NCBI RefSeq assembly: GCF_019913785.1
Contig: NZ_JAIOHK010000055.1
Coordinates: 186,001 to 250,000 of the forward strand
Direction of reading: 5' to 3'
DNA length: 64,000 nt
Origin: Altibacter sp.
GTDB lineage: Bacteria; Bacteroidota; Bacteroidia; Flavobacteriales; Flavobacteriaceae
Below, one piece after another: positions 27,747 to 37,269 of this stretch. Made by a program: the position numbers and the translations under genes. Under the pieces are notes generated by a model that saw nothing but the letters and a program-made list of their open reading frames with translations, did no database searches and was not told the origin of the DNA. Position 1 is the stretch's first letter, and every line of letters begins with the position of its first letter.

Positions 27747-28460
27747 TTATTCTTTTATAATTTTCTTAACGACCGAATGATTTCCCGATATTATTTTGGC
27801 GAAATAGATTCCTGTAGAAAATTCAGAAATATCAATACCAGTTTTATCAAGGGTAAAAACATCCTTCACTAAAACTCCATCAATAGTATATATAAGTATC
27901 GTATCGATATCCAGATTTGAAGTCTTGATTGAGAAGATATCACTTACAGGATTGGGTGTTATATAACTTTTTTGAAGTTGTTGTTCTGGGACAGATAGTG
28001 TAATTGTGTTTTTAAAATGATGATTAAAATAGGCAGCTGTTTCAATTATTAATTCTGAATTGCCTATATCTCCCCAAATTAGACAATTGACAGTGTCTGT
28101 AACTTCATATATTAATTCTAAAACGTATCCCGTACTTCCTCCAAGTATGCAATCTTTGGTGTAATTTAAGGTAATCAACCCAAAATCCAGATGAATGTCT
28201 TCCTCTGTATATTCGAAGTTTCCCGAAATCGCCCAACAATTATCAATCGCTGTAAATGAAAAATCTGGAAATATGGTCATTTGCGGAACATCTGCCCCAT
28301 AATAATAATTAGGATCTCCCATATCAACAGAAGTTGAGTATAAATACCAAGTCTGAAATATTAACGGATCTGGATCGAAAAGGGCTTTTCTTGAAGATTC
28401 ACTGCTACTGAAAGAACTGAAGAGTATACAGCATACGAAAAGTCCGAATAACTTTTTCAT
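27747..28460 (-). CDS. Secreted protein with T9SS type A sorting domain
   Basis: 237 residues. Signal peptide MKKLFGLFVCCILFSSFSS. The middle part (about 35-155) is a beta-rich domain of unknown function with Cys pairs. The last 75 residues are a T9SS type A C-terminal sorting domain: NPVSDIFSIKTSN, IYTIDGVLVKDV, ISEFSTGIYFAKII and VVKKIIKE, so the protein should cross the outer membrane by type IX secretion. No recognisable catalytic domain. Same strand as the genes around it but with its own gaps. Confidence 0.88.
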   Translation of the reverse strand: MKKLFGLFVCCILFSSFSSSESSRKALFDPDPLIFQTWYLYSTSVDMGDPNYYYGADVPQMTIFPDFSFTAIDNCWAISGNFEYTEEDIHLDFGLITLNYTKDCILGGSTGYVLELIYEVTDTVNCLIWGDIGNSELIIETAAYFNHHFKNTITLSVPEQQLQKSYITPNPVSDIFSIKTSNLDIDTILIYTIDGVLVKDVFTLDKTGIDISEFSTGIYFAKIISGNHSVVKKIIKE

Positions 28461-28506
28461 AAGAAAGAAGTTTATATTGGGAAGCCAATGTTAAATATAC
28501 AAAATA

Positions 28507-29889
28507 TTAGTTATTCTTCAGGCTTTGTCTAACTTCTTTGTTCAAATAATATCCGGTGACCAGAGTAGAAAGTACATCGGCAATGGGGAAGGAGATCCAA
28601 ACACCCCAAACACCTAGGAAGTTGGGTAATATTAAAATTAGGGGAATTAAAAAGAACCCTTGTTTTGTCAAACTTAATAACAAGGCCGGTACTGCCTTCC
28701 CAATAGCCTGAAAATAGGATGCTCCTATGAGTTGTACCACAATGACGGGTGTGGCGGCAAAAACCCAACGAAGTGCACTCGGAGTACGTTCCAGCAATTC
28801 GGCATTATTTGCCAAGGTATTTGCATCCAAGTTAGCGCTATTACTTATAAAAATAGAAACAATGTTCGTTGGAAAGATCATGATGATCGCAAAAATAAAC
28901 AGGGCGATCACTCCTGAATATTTAATGGATGTGTTGATTGATTCTCGAACACGTTCGTACTTTCGCGCGCCAAAATTATAACCGGCAATAGGCAAAAAAC
29001 CTTGATTTACCCCAATGACCGGGAAAAGGGCGAACATCAACATTCTGCTTACAATCCCATAGGTAGCCACATCCAAGGCATCGCCATGGGTAATGAGAAC
29101 ATTGTTCAATAAGATGGTTAGCACTGCAATGGTGCCTTGTCTGGCCAAGGTCACCGAACTCAAGCTACTGATTTCTGAAACTATTTTTTTCTGAAGCCTA
29201 AACGACTCCCATTTCAGGCGAAGCTCACTTTCAGCAATAAAAAACCACAGAATAAAGGCAAAGCAAATAGCATAACTAATAAATGTAGCCCAAGCGGCTC
29301 CTGCCATCCCATAACCAAACACATTTATGAGCAAATAGTCCATAAGGATATTGCCAAAGGCCGGAAGCATCATAGCATACATGGCAAATTTGGGTTTCCC
29401 TTCTGCCCGAATCACGTTATTACCCATCATACACATGGATAACATCACAATTCCATACATCACAATGCGATAGTAGGTCAGCGCCAAATCCTTAAAGGAC
29501 TCATCTGCACCAAAAAATTCAATTAAATAATCCTGAAAAATAAGTCCGAGTAACGCCAATAGCCCGGAAGTCAAAAAGGTAAGTGTAATCTGATTCCCAA
29601 ACACCCGAAGCGCCTTGTTATCATCTTTGGCACCCAAAGCACGAGAAAGCACCGAACTCCCCCCAATTCCTACAGAAAGCCCTATCGCTCCAATAAAAAA
29701 CGTAACCGGAATCACTACCGTAATCGCCGAAATAGCCAAGGGTCCAATCCATCGCCCTACGAATATGGTGTCGACAATCATATTGAGCGACATCACCAAT
29801 ATTCCGATAGCAGCCGGAACGGCTTGCCGCACCAATAATTTGCTTATGGGGTCGGTCCCTAAGGTATTCGAACTTTTTTCGTTTGCCAT
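28507..29889 (-). CDS. MATE family efflux transporter
   Basis: 460 residues with about twelve membrane helices in two six-helix halves, starting DPISKLLVRQAVPAAIGILVMSLNMIVDTIFVGRWIG and with a second-half RQGTIAVLTILLNN segment. MATE proteins export organic cations or other toxins using Na+ or H+. It overlaps the ferrochelatase gene by one base, so the two are co-transcribed. An exporter of porphyrin-type compounds would fit the neighbour, but that is only inference. Confidence 0.93.
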   Translation of the reverse strand: MANEKSSNTLGTDPISKLLVRQAVPAAIGILVMSLNMIVDTIFVGRWIGPLAISAITVVIPVTFFIGAIGLSVGIGGSSVLSRALGAKDDNKALRVFGNQITLTFLTSGLLALLGLIFQDYLIEFFGADESFKDLALTYYRIVMYGIVMLSMCMMGNNVIRAEGKPKFAMYAMMLPAFGNILMDYLLINVFGYGMAGAAWATFISYAICFAFILWFFIAESELRLKWESFRLQKKIVSEISSLSSVTLARQGTIAVLTILLNNVLITHGDALDVATYGIVSRMLMFALFPVIGVNQGFLPIAGYNFGARKYERVRESINTSIKYSGVIALFIFAIIMIFPTNIVSIFISNSANLDANTLANNAELLERTPSALRWVFAATPVIVVQLIGASYFQAIGKAVPALLLSLTKQGFFLIPLILILPNFLGVWGVWISFPIADVLSTLVTGYYLNKEVRQSLKNN

Positions 29890-30926
29890 TAGGCGATAGC
29901 CGATTTAATATCTACGATTCTCCAGCGGTCGATCCATCCGGTAAGTACTTCAGCCCAATCGTCACGATCGTTTAGACAGGGTATTGTTGTAAATTCCTTT
30001 CCTCCAACTTCGTGAAATATTTCTGCTCCCTCCATGGCAATTTCCTCTAGGGTTTCTAGGCAGTCGCTAACAAAGGCCGGAGTAACGATGGCCATTTTTT
30101 TAATTCCTGCCTTGCCCAACCGTTCGATGGTTCTATCTGTATAGGGTTGCAGCCAAGGATCAAAACCCAATCGCGATTGGAACGAAGTTGAATAGGTTCC
30201 CGCTTTTAAATTTAATTTTTCAACAACTAATCGCGTTGTTTCAAGACATTGGTGCCGATAGCAAAACTGGTGTGCCGGTGAAGGTGTTACACAACACGTT
30301 TTGTCAATTTTACAATGCGATTTCGTAATATCCCGCTTGCGAATATGCCTCTCGGGGACGCCGTGGTAACTAAACAATAAATGATCGTAGTCCAGTCCCT
30401 GAATGGTTTCTGAAATGCTTTTGGAAAGCACTTCAATGTATTCCGGTTTGTTGTAAAAGGCCGGTAGGGAGCTAATCTCTAGCTGCGGAAAATATTTTTT
30501 CTGAAGCGCTTCGATGGCTACTTCAATGGTTTCGGTAGTGGCCATGGCGAACTGTGGATATAGTGGAACTACTAAAACCTCATCTACCCCTTTGTCTACC
30601 AACTCCTGAAGTCCCTTTTTAAGGGTCATACTGCCGTATCGCATGGCCAAGGCGATTGGAAGCGTTGTTTTTTGCTGAATTTTTTTCTGAAGCCTTTCAG
30701 AAATAACTATCAGCGGAGATCCTTCCTCCCACCATATTTTTTTATAGGCAGCAGCCGATTGTTTGGGGCGCGTATTTAAAATAATCCCTCGTACCAATAA
30801 GATTCGAGCCCAGCGGGGAACGTCGATTACACGTGGATCCATCAAAAATTCATCGAGATATCTTTTTACGTCTTTTGGATTGGTGCTGTCCGGTGATCCG
30901 AGGTTTACTAGGAGAACTCCCTTCAT
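29889..30926 (-). CDS. hemH: Ferrochelatase (HemH)
   Basis: Inserts Fe(II) into protoporphyrin IX, the last step of haem synthesis. 345 residues from the ATG at 30926 (MKGVLLVNLGSPDS); an in-frame TTG three codons upstream is less likely. Catalytic-site signatures LLFSYHGVPERH and, in the second half, YSTSFQSRLGFDPWLQPYT are intact. The stretch CCVTPSPAHQFCYRHQC carries clustered Cys. The -7 box TACTTTTG lies about 20 bp upstream. Co-transcribed with the MATE gene. Confidence 0.96.
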   Translation of the reverse strand: MKGVLLVNLGSPDSTNPKDVKRYLDEFLMDPRVIDVPRWARILLVRGIILNTRPKQSAAAYKKIWWEEGSPLIVISERLQKKIQQKTTLPIALAMRYGSMTLKKGLQELVDKGVDEVLVVPLYPQFAMATTETIEVAIEALQKKYFPQLEISSLPAFYNKPEYIEVLSKSISETIQGLDYDHLLFSYHGVPERHIRKRDITKSHCKIDKTCCVTPSPAHQFCYRHQCLETTRLVVEKLNLKAGTYSTSFQSRLGFDPWLQPYTDRTIERLGKAGIKKMAIVTPAFVSDCLETLEEIAMEGAEIFHEVGGKEFTTIPCLNDRDDWAEVLTGWIDRWRIVDIKSAIA

Positions 30927-30945
30927 ATAGTGCAATTTTAAGGTG

Positions 30946-30953
30946 CAAAAGTA
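30946..30953 (-). promoter_or_regulatory. -7 element of hemH
   Basis: TACTTTTG on the minus strand, 19 bp before the ATG at 30926. Confidence 0.55.
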
Positions 30954-31017
30954 ATTTTTAATTCACCATAAGACAAAACTGAGGTACACGAATCGTCTAT
31001 GGAATGATTGATTTGCT

Positions 31018-31914
31018 CTATGCCGAAAGACTCATCAAATACTTCTTGGGTGTTGTTCCAAATTTCTTTTTAAAGGCAGAAATAAAATGACTTGCGGTAC
31101 TATAGCCCACTTTCAGTCCTACTTCGTTTACATTGTGATTTCCTGTGGCCAATAATTGGCGGGCGACTTCCATCTTATAATCGAATAAGAAACTGAACAC
31201 CGAATCACCGTATATTTGTTTAAAGCCTTCCTTTAATTTATTTACGGGCAATCCAATTTCGTCTGCCAGACCTTGCAGTGTAGGTGGTTCGGCCATTTTA
31301 GAAATGACGATCTGTTTGGCCCTTTTAATCTTTATCACATTGACCTCATCGGCTAAGAAAGGGCATTGTTCTATATCGGCTTCGACCGGACGATTAAAGT
31401 ACAAACTCAACAATTCGTATGCTTTTCCCTTAAAGTACAAGGGTTTGATAAGGGGATGCAGGTTATTATTCATCAACTGGTTTAATACAATGGCCATAGA
31501 AGGCGTCAGTGGCGCATCTTTATAATATTTCCGATCCTTGTTCTCGTCACTTAAAAAGGTAATATAGTTGGCCTCACTCGAAAATAACCCGTGAAATTTC
31601 TTGATGGGAAGTAATACCGAAATAACCCACGAATTGGGGCCTAAGGAAAGGTGAAGCGGCAAATCCCTTTGCGGATTGTACAACAATAACGAATGATCTT
31701 CCTGAAGCGGTAATCGGTAGTTTCCATCATTGAAGCTGAAACTCGAAGTTCCTTTCAAACAAAAATGAAACTGAATAAAATGCGAACTTACTTCCCGCTT
31801 AAATAACTGACTCCCATGGGTTTCATTATTAAATTTTAGGATAAAAAAACCATCCTCAATTATAATTTCATCATAGAAACTTTCAGCGACATTTTTCCCA
31901 ATTGATAAGTCCAT
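31018..31914 (-). CDS. AraC family transcriptional regulator divergent from hemA
   Basis: 298 residues. An N-terminal domain of about 190 residues binds an unknown ligand. The C-terminal AraC HTH pair spans about 200-296, with the first HTH around LQGLADEIGLPVNKLKEGFKQIYG and the second ending VGLKVGYSTASHFISAFKKKFGTTPKKYL. Divergent from hemA, with 183 bp between starts, so it may control the haem cluster and itself. Its own promoter area contains a 19-bp palindrome. The ligand (iron, haem or precursor) is inferred only from position. Confidence 0.93.
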   Translation of the reverse strand: MDLSIGKNVAESFYDEIIIEDGFFILKFNNETHGSQLFKREVSSHFIQFHFCLKGTSSFSFNDGNYRLPLQEDHSLLLYNPQRDLPLHLSLGPNSWVISVLLPIKKFHGLFSSEANYITFLSDENKDRKYYKDAPLTPSMAIVLNQLMNNNLHPLIKPLYFKGKAYELLSLYFNRPVEADIEQCPFLADEVNVIKIKRAKQIVISKMAEPPTLQGLADEIGLPVNKLKEGFKQIYGDSVFSFLFDYKMEVARQLLATGNHNVNEVGLKVGYSTASHFISAFKKKFGTTPKKYLMSLSA

Positions 31915-31927
31915 AATTAAATTCTTT

Positions 31928-31946
31928 ATTTAGAATTGTTCTAAAT
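31928..31946. promoter_or_regulatory. 19-bp perfect palindrome in the araC-type/hemA intergenic region
   Basis: ATTTAGAATTGTTCTAAAT has 8-bp arms around TTG. It starts 13 bp upstream of the AraC gene ATG and overlaps a near-consensus TAATTTAG -7 position, ideal for repression. The form (TTTAG..CTAAA outer arms) recalls metalloregulator operators. Confidence 0.6.
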
Positions 31947-32078
31947 TACCAGCTATAAAACACGCCTTGAGCCTACGAAATTAGGGCATTTATATGATAT
32001 TTATCATATTTTAAGTAAAATTAACAGTCGTCGTTATATTTCATACCGCTAGCGTTACTTTTTAAAATATATTGCTTC

Positions 32079-32086
32079 TACATTTG
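32079..32086 (+). promoter_or_regulatory. -7 element of the hemA cluster
   Basis: TACATTTG, 11 bp before the hemA ATG at 32098, so the leader is very short. It heads the hemA to hemB run of same-strand genes. Confidence 0.6.
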
Positions 32087-32097
32087 CAGCGTTAGGT

Positions 32098-33366
32098 ATG
32101 AAATTAAACGGCAATACACTTAGTTCTTCTTCGGAAGGGAATTTCTACGCCATCGGGCTCAACTACAAAAAGGCCGATGCCGAAATTCGAGGTCACTTCA
32201 GTATTTCTGAAGAAGCTAAACAAGCTATTTTACTACAGGCAAAGGAAGAAGGAATTGCCTCCTTAAGCGTTATCTCTACCTGCAATCGCACCGAATTATA
32301 CGGTATTTCCCAACATCCTTTTCAATTGATCAAATTATTGTGCGCACACACCAACGGCACGGTAGAAGAATTTGAGAAAGTAGCGTACATCTATAAAAAC
32401 AAATTGGCTGTATCCCACCTATTCAAGGTGGGTACCGGTTTAGACAGCCAGATCTTGGGCGATTTCGAAATTATAAGTCAGTTGCGAAATGGTTTCAGGC
32501 AATCTAAGAAGTTAGGAGTGATGGATCCCTTTTTGGAGCGATTAGCCAATGCAGTGATTCAGGCAAGCAAACGCATAAAGAACGAAACAGAGATTTCTTC
32601 GGGAGCAACCTCAGTGAGTTTTGCCGCAGTACAATATATTCTAAACCATGTTCCAACTATTTCAGAAAAGAACATTTTACTCTTCGGAACAGGTAAAATT
32701 GGTCGAAATACCTGTGAAAATCTTATAAAACATACCAAAAACGAACATATTACCCTTATTAACCGCACCAAGATCAAGGCAGAAAAGATCGCCGGGAAGT
32801 TCAATTTGGTAGTAAGAGACTATGCCGATATTCAAAGTGAGATTGCAAAAAGTGATGTGCTTATTGTTGCTACAGGGGCTCAAAACCCAACGATTTCAAA
32901 AGAATTACTATTCCTAAAAAAGCCGCTACTCATTTTGGATCTTTCCATTCCGAAGAATGTATCCGATTCGGTGACTGAAAACGAATTCGTAACCTTAGTT
33001 CATCTGGACAACCTTTCAACCGTAACCGACAAAACCATGGAACGGCGTGCCTCGCAAATTCCCCTAGCGGAAGGCATCATAGAAGAAATTGAAACTGAAT
33101 TCAATACCTGGGCCGAAAACAGAAAGTTTGCTCCTACTATCAAGGCACTCAAGCTGAAATTGGCCGAAATAAAAGCCGGAGAAATTGATTTTCAACGGAA
33201 AAAAATTCCTCATTTTAACGAAGCACAGGCCGAACTTATCAGCAATCGTCTCATTCAGAAGATAACCACTCATTTTGCGAATCATTTAAAAGACGACACG
33301 GTTTCAACCCCGGAAAGTATCGAATTGATCAAAAAAGTGTTTCAACTTCAAAATGCCGAAGTGTGA
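32098..33366 (+). CDS. hemA: Glutamyl-tRNA reductase (HemA)
   Basis: First committed step of C5 haem synthesis: reduces Glu-tRNA to glutamate-1-semialdehyde with NADPH. 422 residues. Active-site Cys in VISTCNRTELYG, the conserved GDFEIISQLR segment, a Rossmann domain with LLFGTGKIGRNTCENL, and a C-terminal helical dimerisation region. Its stop overlaps the hemC GTG start by 4 bp. Glutamate-1-semialdehyde aminomutase (hemL) is not in the window. Confidence 0.97.
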   Translation: MKLNGNTLSSSSEGNFYAIGLNYKKADAEIRGHFSISEEAKQAILLQAKEEGIASLSVISTCNRTELYGISQHPFQLIKLLCAHTNGTVEEFEKVAYIYKNKLAVSHLFKVGTGLDSQILGDFEIISQLRNGFRQSKKLGVMDPFLERLANAVIQASKRIKNETEISSGATSVSFAAVQYILNHVPTISEKNILLFGTGKIGRNTCENLIKHTKNEHITLINRTKIKAEKIAGKFNLVVRDYADIQSEIAKSDVLIVATGAQNPTISKELLFLKKPLLILDLSIPKNVSDSVTENEFVTLVHLDNLSTVTDKTMERRASQIPLAEGIIEEIETEFNTWAENRKFAPTIKALKLKLAEIKAGEIDFQRKKIPHFNEAQAELISNRLIQKITTHFANHLKDDTVSTPESIELIKKVFQLQNAEV

Positions 33367-34271
33367 AAAAGCTTATACGAATTGGTACACGCGACAGTCA
33401 ATTGGCCATGTGGCAAGCCACTACTGTACAGAAAAAACTTGAAAAACTCGGATTTCCAACTCAATTAGTTCCGGTAAAGTCTACTGGGGATCTAATTCTG
33501 GACAAACCGCTCTATGAGTTGGGTATAACGGGAATTTTTACAAAGACTTTGGATGTGGCCATGCTGTCCGGAACTGTCGATATTGCTGTCCATAGCATGA
33601 AAGATGTCCCCACCTTGCTGCCAAACGGCATTGTGCAAACCGCGGTGCTAGAGCGCGCTTCCTTCGACGATATCCTAGTTACAAATAGCATTTTCGAACC
33701 TTCAAAAAATTGTACGGTCGCTACCGGCAGCCTTCGCAGAAAGGCCCAGTGGTTACATAGATACCCACATCACAAAGTCGTGGACCTACGCGGGAATGTA
33801 AATACGCGTTTGCAGAAATTGACAGACAACCAATGGGATGGGGCCATTTTTGCAAAAGCAGGTCTTGAACGGATTGATGTCTTGCCAACAAACCATACCC
33901 TCCTCGATTGGATGGTTCCAGCTCCGGCACAGGGCGCAATGGTAATTGTAGCACTAGAAGATGACAGCTATTGTAAAGCGGCTACCGCAAATTTAAATGA
34001 TCGAAATTCCGAAATCTGTACGCATATAGAACGTGAGTTTCTGCGCACTCTCGAAGGAGGCTGTACCGCGCCTATTGGTGCAATTGCCGAAATTGAAGGA
34101 TCGGAAGTACACTTTAAAGGCGTGCTACTTTCTTTAGATGGCAAAACCAAGTTGGAAACTGAAAAAAGAATTCCATTAGACCGGTACAGTACTTTTGGAA
34201 AAGAGTGTGCAAACGAAATATTGGAGCAGGGCGGAGCCAATTTGATGAAATTGATAAAAGATGGAAGGTAG
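33363..34271 (+). CDS. hemC: Hydroxymethylbilane synthase (HemC)
   Basis: Porphobilinogen deaminase: polymerises four porphobilinogens. 302 residues starting with GTG (GTGA overlap with hemA). Conserved N terminus IRIGTRDSQLAMWQA, the substrate-binding SLRRKAQWL, and the dipyrromethane cofactor Cys in EGGCTAPIGA are present. hemD starts 11 bp before its stop. Confidence 0.97.
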   Translation: MKKLIRIGTRDSQLAMWQATTVQKKLEKLGFPTQLVPVKSTGDLILDKPLYELGITGIFTKTLDVAMLSGTVDIAVHSMKDVPTLLPNGIVQTAVLERASFDDILVTNSIFEPSKNCTVATGSLRRKAQWLHRYPHHKVVDLRGNVNTRLQKLTDNQWDGAIFAKAGLERIDVLPTNHTLLDWMVPAPAQGAMVIVALEDDSYCKAATANLNDRNSEICTHIEREFLRTLEGGCTAPIGAIAEIEGSEVHFKGVLLSLDGKTKLETEKRIPLDRYSTFGKECANEILEQGGANLMKLIKDGR

Positions 34272-34950
34272 AATCAGTTCGAAGCGCGTTCTTTCTACTA
34301 AATTGTTGTCTGAACCTCAAAAAAAGATTTTCACAGACGCGAAGATAGAGCCGGTTGCTTACGACGCTATCCAAATCGAATTTCTCGATTTTGAAACACC
34401 AGCAACGATTAAAAATGCAATTTTTACCAGTAAGAATGCCGTTTATTCTTTGAAAAATTCAACAGCTAATACGCTTTTCGGTCAAATACAAGATTGTTAT
34501 TGTGTTGGAAAAAACACAAGAGCACTTTTGGAAGAAATTGGTCAAAAAGTGACAAAAACCACTGAATATGCCTCAGAATTAGCGAATTTTATCGTAAAAG
34601 AGCGTAAAAATGAAGTGTTTTATTTTTTCTGTGGCAATCTGCGAAGCGATGAGATTCCAACCAGGCTAAAAAACGCGAAAATTGATTGTTTTGAAGTAAA
34701 AACTTATAAAACCGAGCTAAATTCCGTCAAATTTGAACAAAAATGGGGTTATATCCTGTTTTTTAGTCCGAGTGGCGTACAGAGTTTTATTGCTGAAAAC
34801 AATTTGAACGATGCAACGGCCATTTGTATTGGTACTACCACAGCTTCCGAAGCAAAAAAACATACAAAAAATGTATGCATTGCCGAAGAAACAACGATAG
34901 ATAGTGTGATTGCAAAAGCGATTTCGCTTGTAAATGAAAGTAATATTTAA
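34261..34950 (+). CDS. hemD: Uroporphyrinogen-III synthase (HemD)
   Basis: Closes the tetrapyrrole ring. 229 residues. This family is poorly conserved; support comes from its place between hemC and hemE, overlapping hemC by 11 bp, and from HemD features such as ..[10 protein letters not shown].. near residue 57 and ..[15 protein letters not shown].. near residue 160. It is more A/T rich and Lys rich than its neighbours, as is common for hemD in this group. Confidence 0.9.
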   Translation: MEGRISSKRVLSTKLLSEPQKKIFTDAKIEPVAYDAIQIEFLDFETPATIKNAIFTSKNAVYSLKNSTANTLFGQIQDCYCVGKNTRALLEEIGQKVTKTTEYASELANFIVKERKNEVFYFFCGNLRSDEIPTRLKNAKIDCFEVKTYKTELNSVKFEQKWGYILFFSPSGVQSFIAENNLNDATAICIGTTTASEAKKHTKNVCIAEETTIDSVIAKAISLVNESNI

Positions 34951-34979
34951 ACGAATTCGCACCTAGGCGAACTGACCTT

Positions 34980-36011
34980 ATGATTAAAAACGATTTATTT
35001 CTAAAAGCTTTAAACGGAGAAACCGTAGATCGCCCACCTGTTTGGATGATGCGCCAAGCCGGCCGTTATTTACCCGAGTTCATGGCATTAAAAGATAAAT
35101 ACGATTTCTTTACCCGCTGTCAAACACCGGAACTGGCCAGTGAAATTACCGTACAACCTATTCGTCGGTATGGCATGGACGCCGCTATTTTATTCAGTGA
35201 TATTTTGGTCATTCCTCAGGCCATGAACATTCATGTTGAAATGAAGCCGGGTGTTGGGCCGTGGTTGCCGGAACCTATTCGTTCACAAAAAGACCTGGAT
35301 CGAGTGATCGTTCCAAACATTGAAGACACTTTAGGGTATGTCATGGAAGCAATACAAATGACCAAGGAAAAGCTGAACGATGAAGTCCCATTAATTGGTT
35401 TCGCAGGAAGTCCCTGGACCATTTTGTGTTATTGCGTACAAGGGCAGGGCAGTAAAAACTTCGATATAGCCAAGGAATTTTGTTTTACAAAACCTTTGTT
35501 GGCACATGCGTTACTTCAGAAAATAACAGACACAACCATACTGTATTTAAAAGAGAAAGTAAAGGCCGGGGTCAATGCGGTGCAGCTTTTTGACAGTTGG
35601 GGTGGGATGCTATCCCCTGTCGATTATCAGGAATTTAGTTGGCAATATATGCAGCAAATAATCGATGCTTTAAAAGACGAAACTCAGGTAATCGCCTTCG
35701 GAAAAGGATGCTGGTTCGCCTTGGATACGATGGCAAAAAGCGGTGCATCGGCATTGGGAATTGATTGGAACTGTTCTCCAAGAAATGCGCGGTATTTAAG
35801 TGGGGGGCAAATTACACTACAAGGTAATTTTGATCCTACAAGATTGTTTAGCCCTCCTTCAGAAATTAAAAAAATGGTGACTCAGATGATCAACGAATTT
35901 GGGAAAGATCGTTATATCGTAAATTTAGGCCACGGTATTTTACCAAACACCCCTTTGGAAAATGCAGCTGCATTTATCCAGGCGGTAAAAGAATACAAAG
36001 CCGAAGCGTGA
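34980..36011 (+). CDS. hemE: Uroporphyrinogen decarboxylase (HemE)
   Basis: Decarboxylates uroporphyrinogen III to coproporphyrinogen III. 343 residues. N-terminal signature [17 protein letters not shown], the second signature [12 protein letters not shown], and the C-terminal [19 protein letters not shown] are all present. It overlaps the next gene through GTGA. Confidence 0.97.
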   Translation: MIKNDLFLKALNGETVDRPPVWMMRQAGRYLPEFMALKDKYDFFTRCQTPELASEITVQPIRRYGMDAAILFSDILVIPQAMNIHVEMKPGVGPWLPEPIRSQKDLDRVIVPNIEDTLGYVMEAIQMTKEKLNDEVPLIGFAGSPWTILCYCVQGQGSKNFDIAKEFCFTKPLLAHALLQKITDTTILYLKEKVKAGVNAVQLFDSWGGMLSPVDYQEFSWQYMQQIIDALKDETQVIAFGKGCWFALDTMAKSGASALGIDWNCSPRNARYLSGGQITLQGNFDPTRLFSPPSEIKKMVTQMINEFGKDRYIVNLGHGILPNTPLENAAAFIQAVKEYKAEA

Positions 36012-36502
36012 ACATTTGGGTGCGAATTAAACAATTAAGTATAAAACAGCTTTTACAGTTGGCGTTTTTGTTTGCCCGAAAGCCACTTTATATACAACCG
36101 ACGATTCGCGCTACGAAAGAGACCATGAAGTTATGTGATGCTAAGTTCGGAAGGGCTCATCACAAGAGCAATCGAAGTAATGCATTCCGACATGCACTTT
36201 GGAATTATTTAATATGTCGAAATATATTAAAAATTGCGAAAAACAGTCAAAAAGCTTTGATTTGGGCCGAAAAAGTGACAAAAACCTATGAAAAAGTAAC
36301 AAATAACAACATTTTGGACGAGGTGATGGATTTACACAATAATGAGATAGGAAGAAAGGTCTTTTTTGAGCAAAAAAGTCTAAAACTGACTGAAATCGAT
36401 CGTTTTTTGGAAGAAAAATTGCAAAAAGCGATAAAAATTGTCCAAATTGAAGATATAAACAATGCAGAAGGCCAATTGGTCTATATTTTAGAAAAATGGT
36501 AA
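36008..36502 (+). CDS. DUF6973-type protein inside the haem cluster
   Basis: 164 residues with a GTG start overlapping the hemE stop (GTGA). The recognisable pattern is [19 protein letters not shown] followed about 60 residues later by [15 protein letters not shown], with conserved His, Arg and Asp/His/Asn that could form a small active or metal site. Strongly basic and rich in Lys/Asn; no signal peptide, though the N terminus is amphipathic ([19 protein letters not shown]). The function is unknown. Its overlap with hemE and with the next gene argues for co-expression with haem synthesis. Confidence 0.75.
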   Translation: MNIWVRIKQLSIKQLLQLAFLFARKPLYIQPTIRATKETMKLCDAKFGRAHHKSNRSNAFRHALWNYLICRNILKIAKNSQKALIWAEKVTKTYEKVTNNNILDEVMDLHNNEIGRKVFFEQKSLKLTEIDRFLEEKLQKAIKIVQIEDINNAEGQLVYILEKW

Positions 36503-37269
36503 AGAATATTTTAAAAGGCATACAGGCGTATGGAGGCACCTTCCAACTAATTTCGAAGTTGGGATTGTGGAAGTATTTTGGCATCCCCATGCTTATCAGT
36601 TTTCTAACAGCGCTGCTCATTGGGGTGACCGCATGGACCTTGTCTGATAATATAGGAGGGCTTATTGCCAAAGCGTGGTTTTGGGAATGGGGTGCAGAAA
36701 CCTTCCGAAGCATTGGTGATATTCTTGGAGCTATTTTGGTGATTGTTGTTGGTTTGGTAGTATACAAACACATTGTAATGGCATTGAGTGCTCCCTTTAT
36801 GAGCCCCGTTTCCGAAAAGATTGAAGCACATATAACCGGAATCACACACACGCACAGAAAGTCGTCCAATATGGCGCAATTATGGCGTGGGATACGAATA
36901 AACATTCGGAATTTACTTATGGAGTTATTGTTAACCATTCCTATTTTTATCTTGGGGTTTATACCCATTATTGGTTTCCTATCGTCTATTTTATTGTTTT
37001 TAGTGCAGTCGTATTACGCCGGTTTCGGAAATATGGACTACACCTTGGAGCGGCATTTTGAAGTAGGAGAGAGTGTAAAATTCGTAAAACAAAATAGGGG
37101 TGTGGCCGTGGGGAATGGTATCATTTTCATGTTAATGCTGCTAATTCCCGTTATTGGGATCATTTTAGTCTTACCGCTTTCGGTAACTGCAGCAAGTACG
37201 GAAACAGTCCGGATTTTAAAGGAAACTAAAAAACTAAACGCGCCCGAATCTATTTCAAAAATAGCATGA
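36496..37269 (+). CDS. EI24/CysZ-like membrane protein
   Basis: 257 residues with about six hydrophobic stretches (for example FGIPMLISFLTALLIGVTAW, ILGAILVIVVGLVVYKHIV, LLLTIPIFILGFIPIIGFLSSILLF). The ALSAPFMSPVSEKIEAHITG segment is typical of EI24-domain proteins, the family of the sulfate permease CysZ. The substrate here is unknown. It overlaps the DUF6973 gene by 7 bp and hemF by 4 bp, so it is translated with the haem cluster. Confidence 0.88.
   Translation: MVKNILKGIQAYGGTFQLISKLGLWKYFGIPMLISFLTALLIGVTAWTLSDNIGGLIAKAWFWEWGAETFRSIGDILGAILVIVVGLVVYKHIVMALSAPFMSPVSEKIEAHITGITHTHRKSSNMAQLWRGIRINIRNLLMELLLTIPIFILGFIPIIGFLSSILLFLVQSYYAGFGNMDYTLERHFEVGESVKFVKQNRGVAVGNGIIFMLMLLIPVIGIILVLPLSVTAASTETVRILKETKKLNAPESISKIA

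Noticed and set aside
36141-36968. 275-codon minus-strand ORF antisense to the DUF6973 and EI24 genes
   Set aside because: Both plus-strand genes have recognisable families and overlap their neighbours in operon style. The antisense reading is low in complexity and without a domain.
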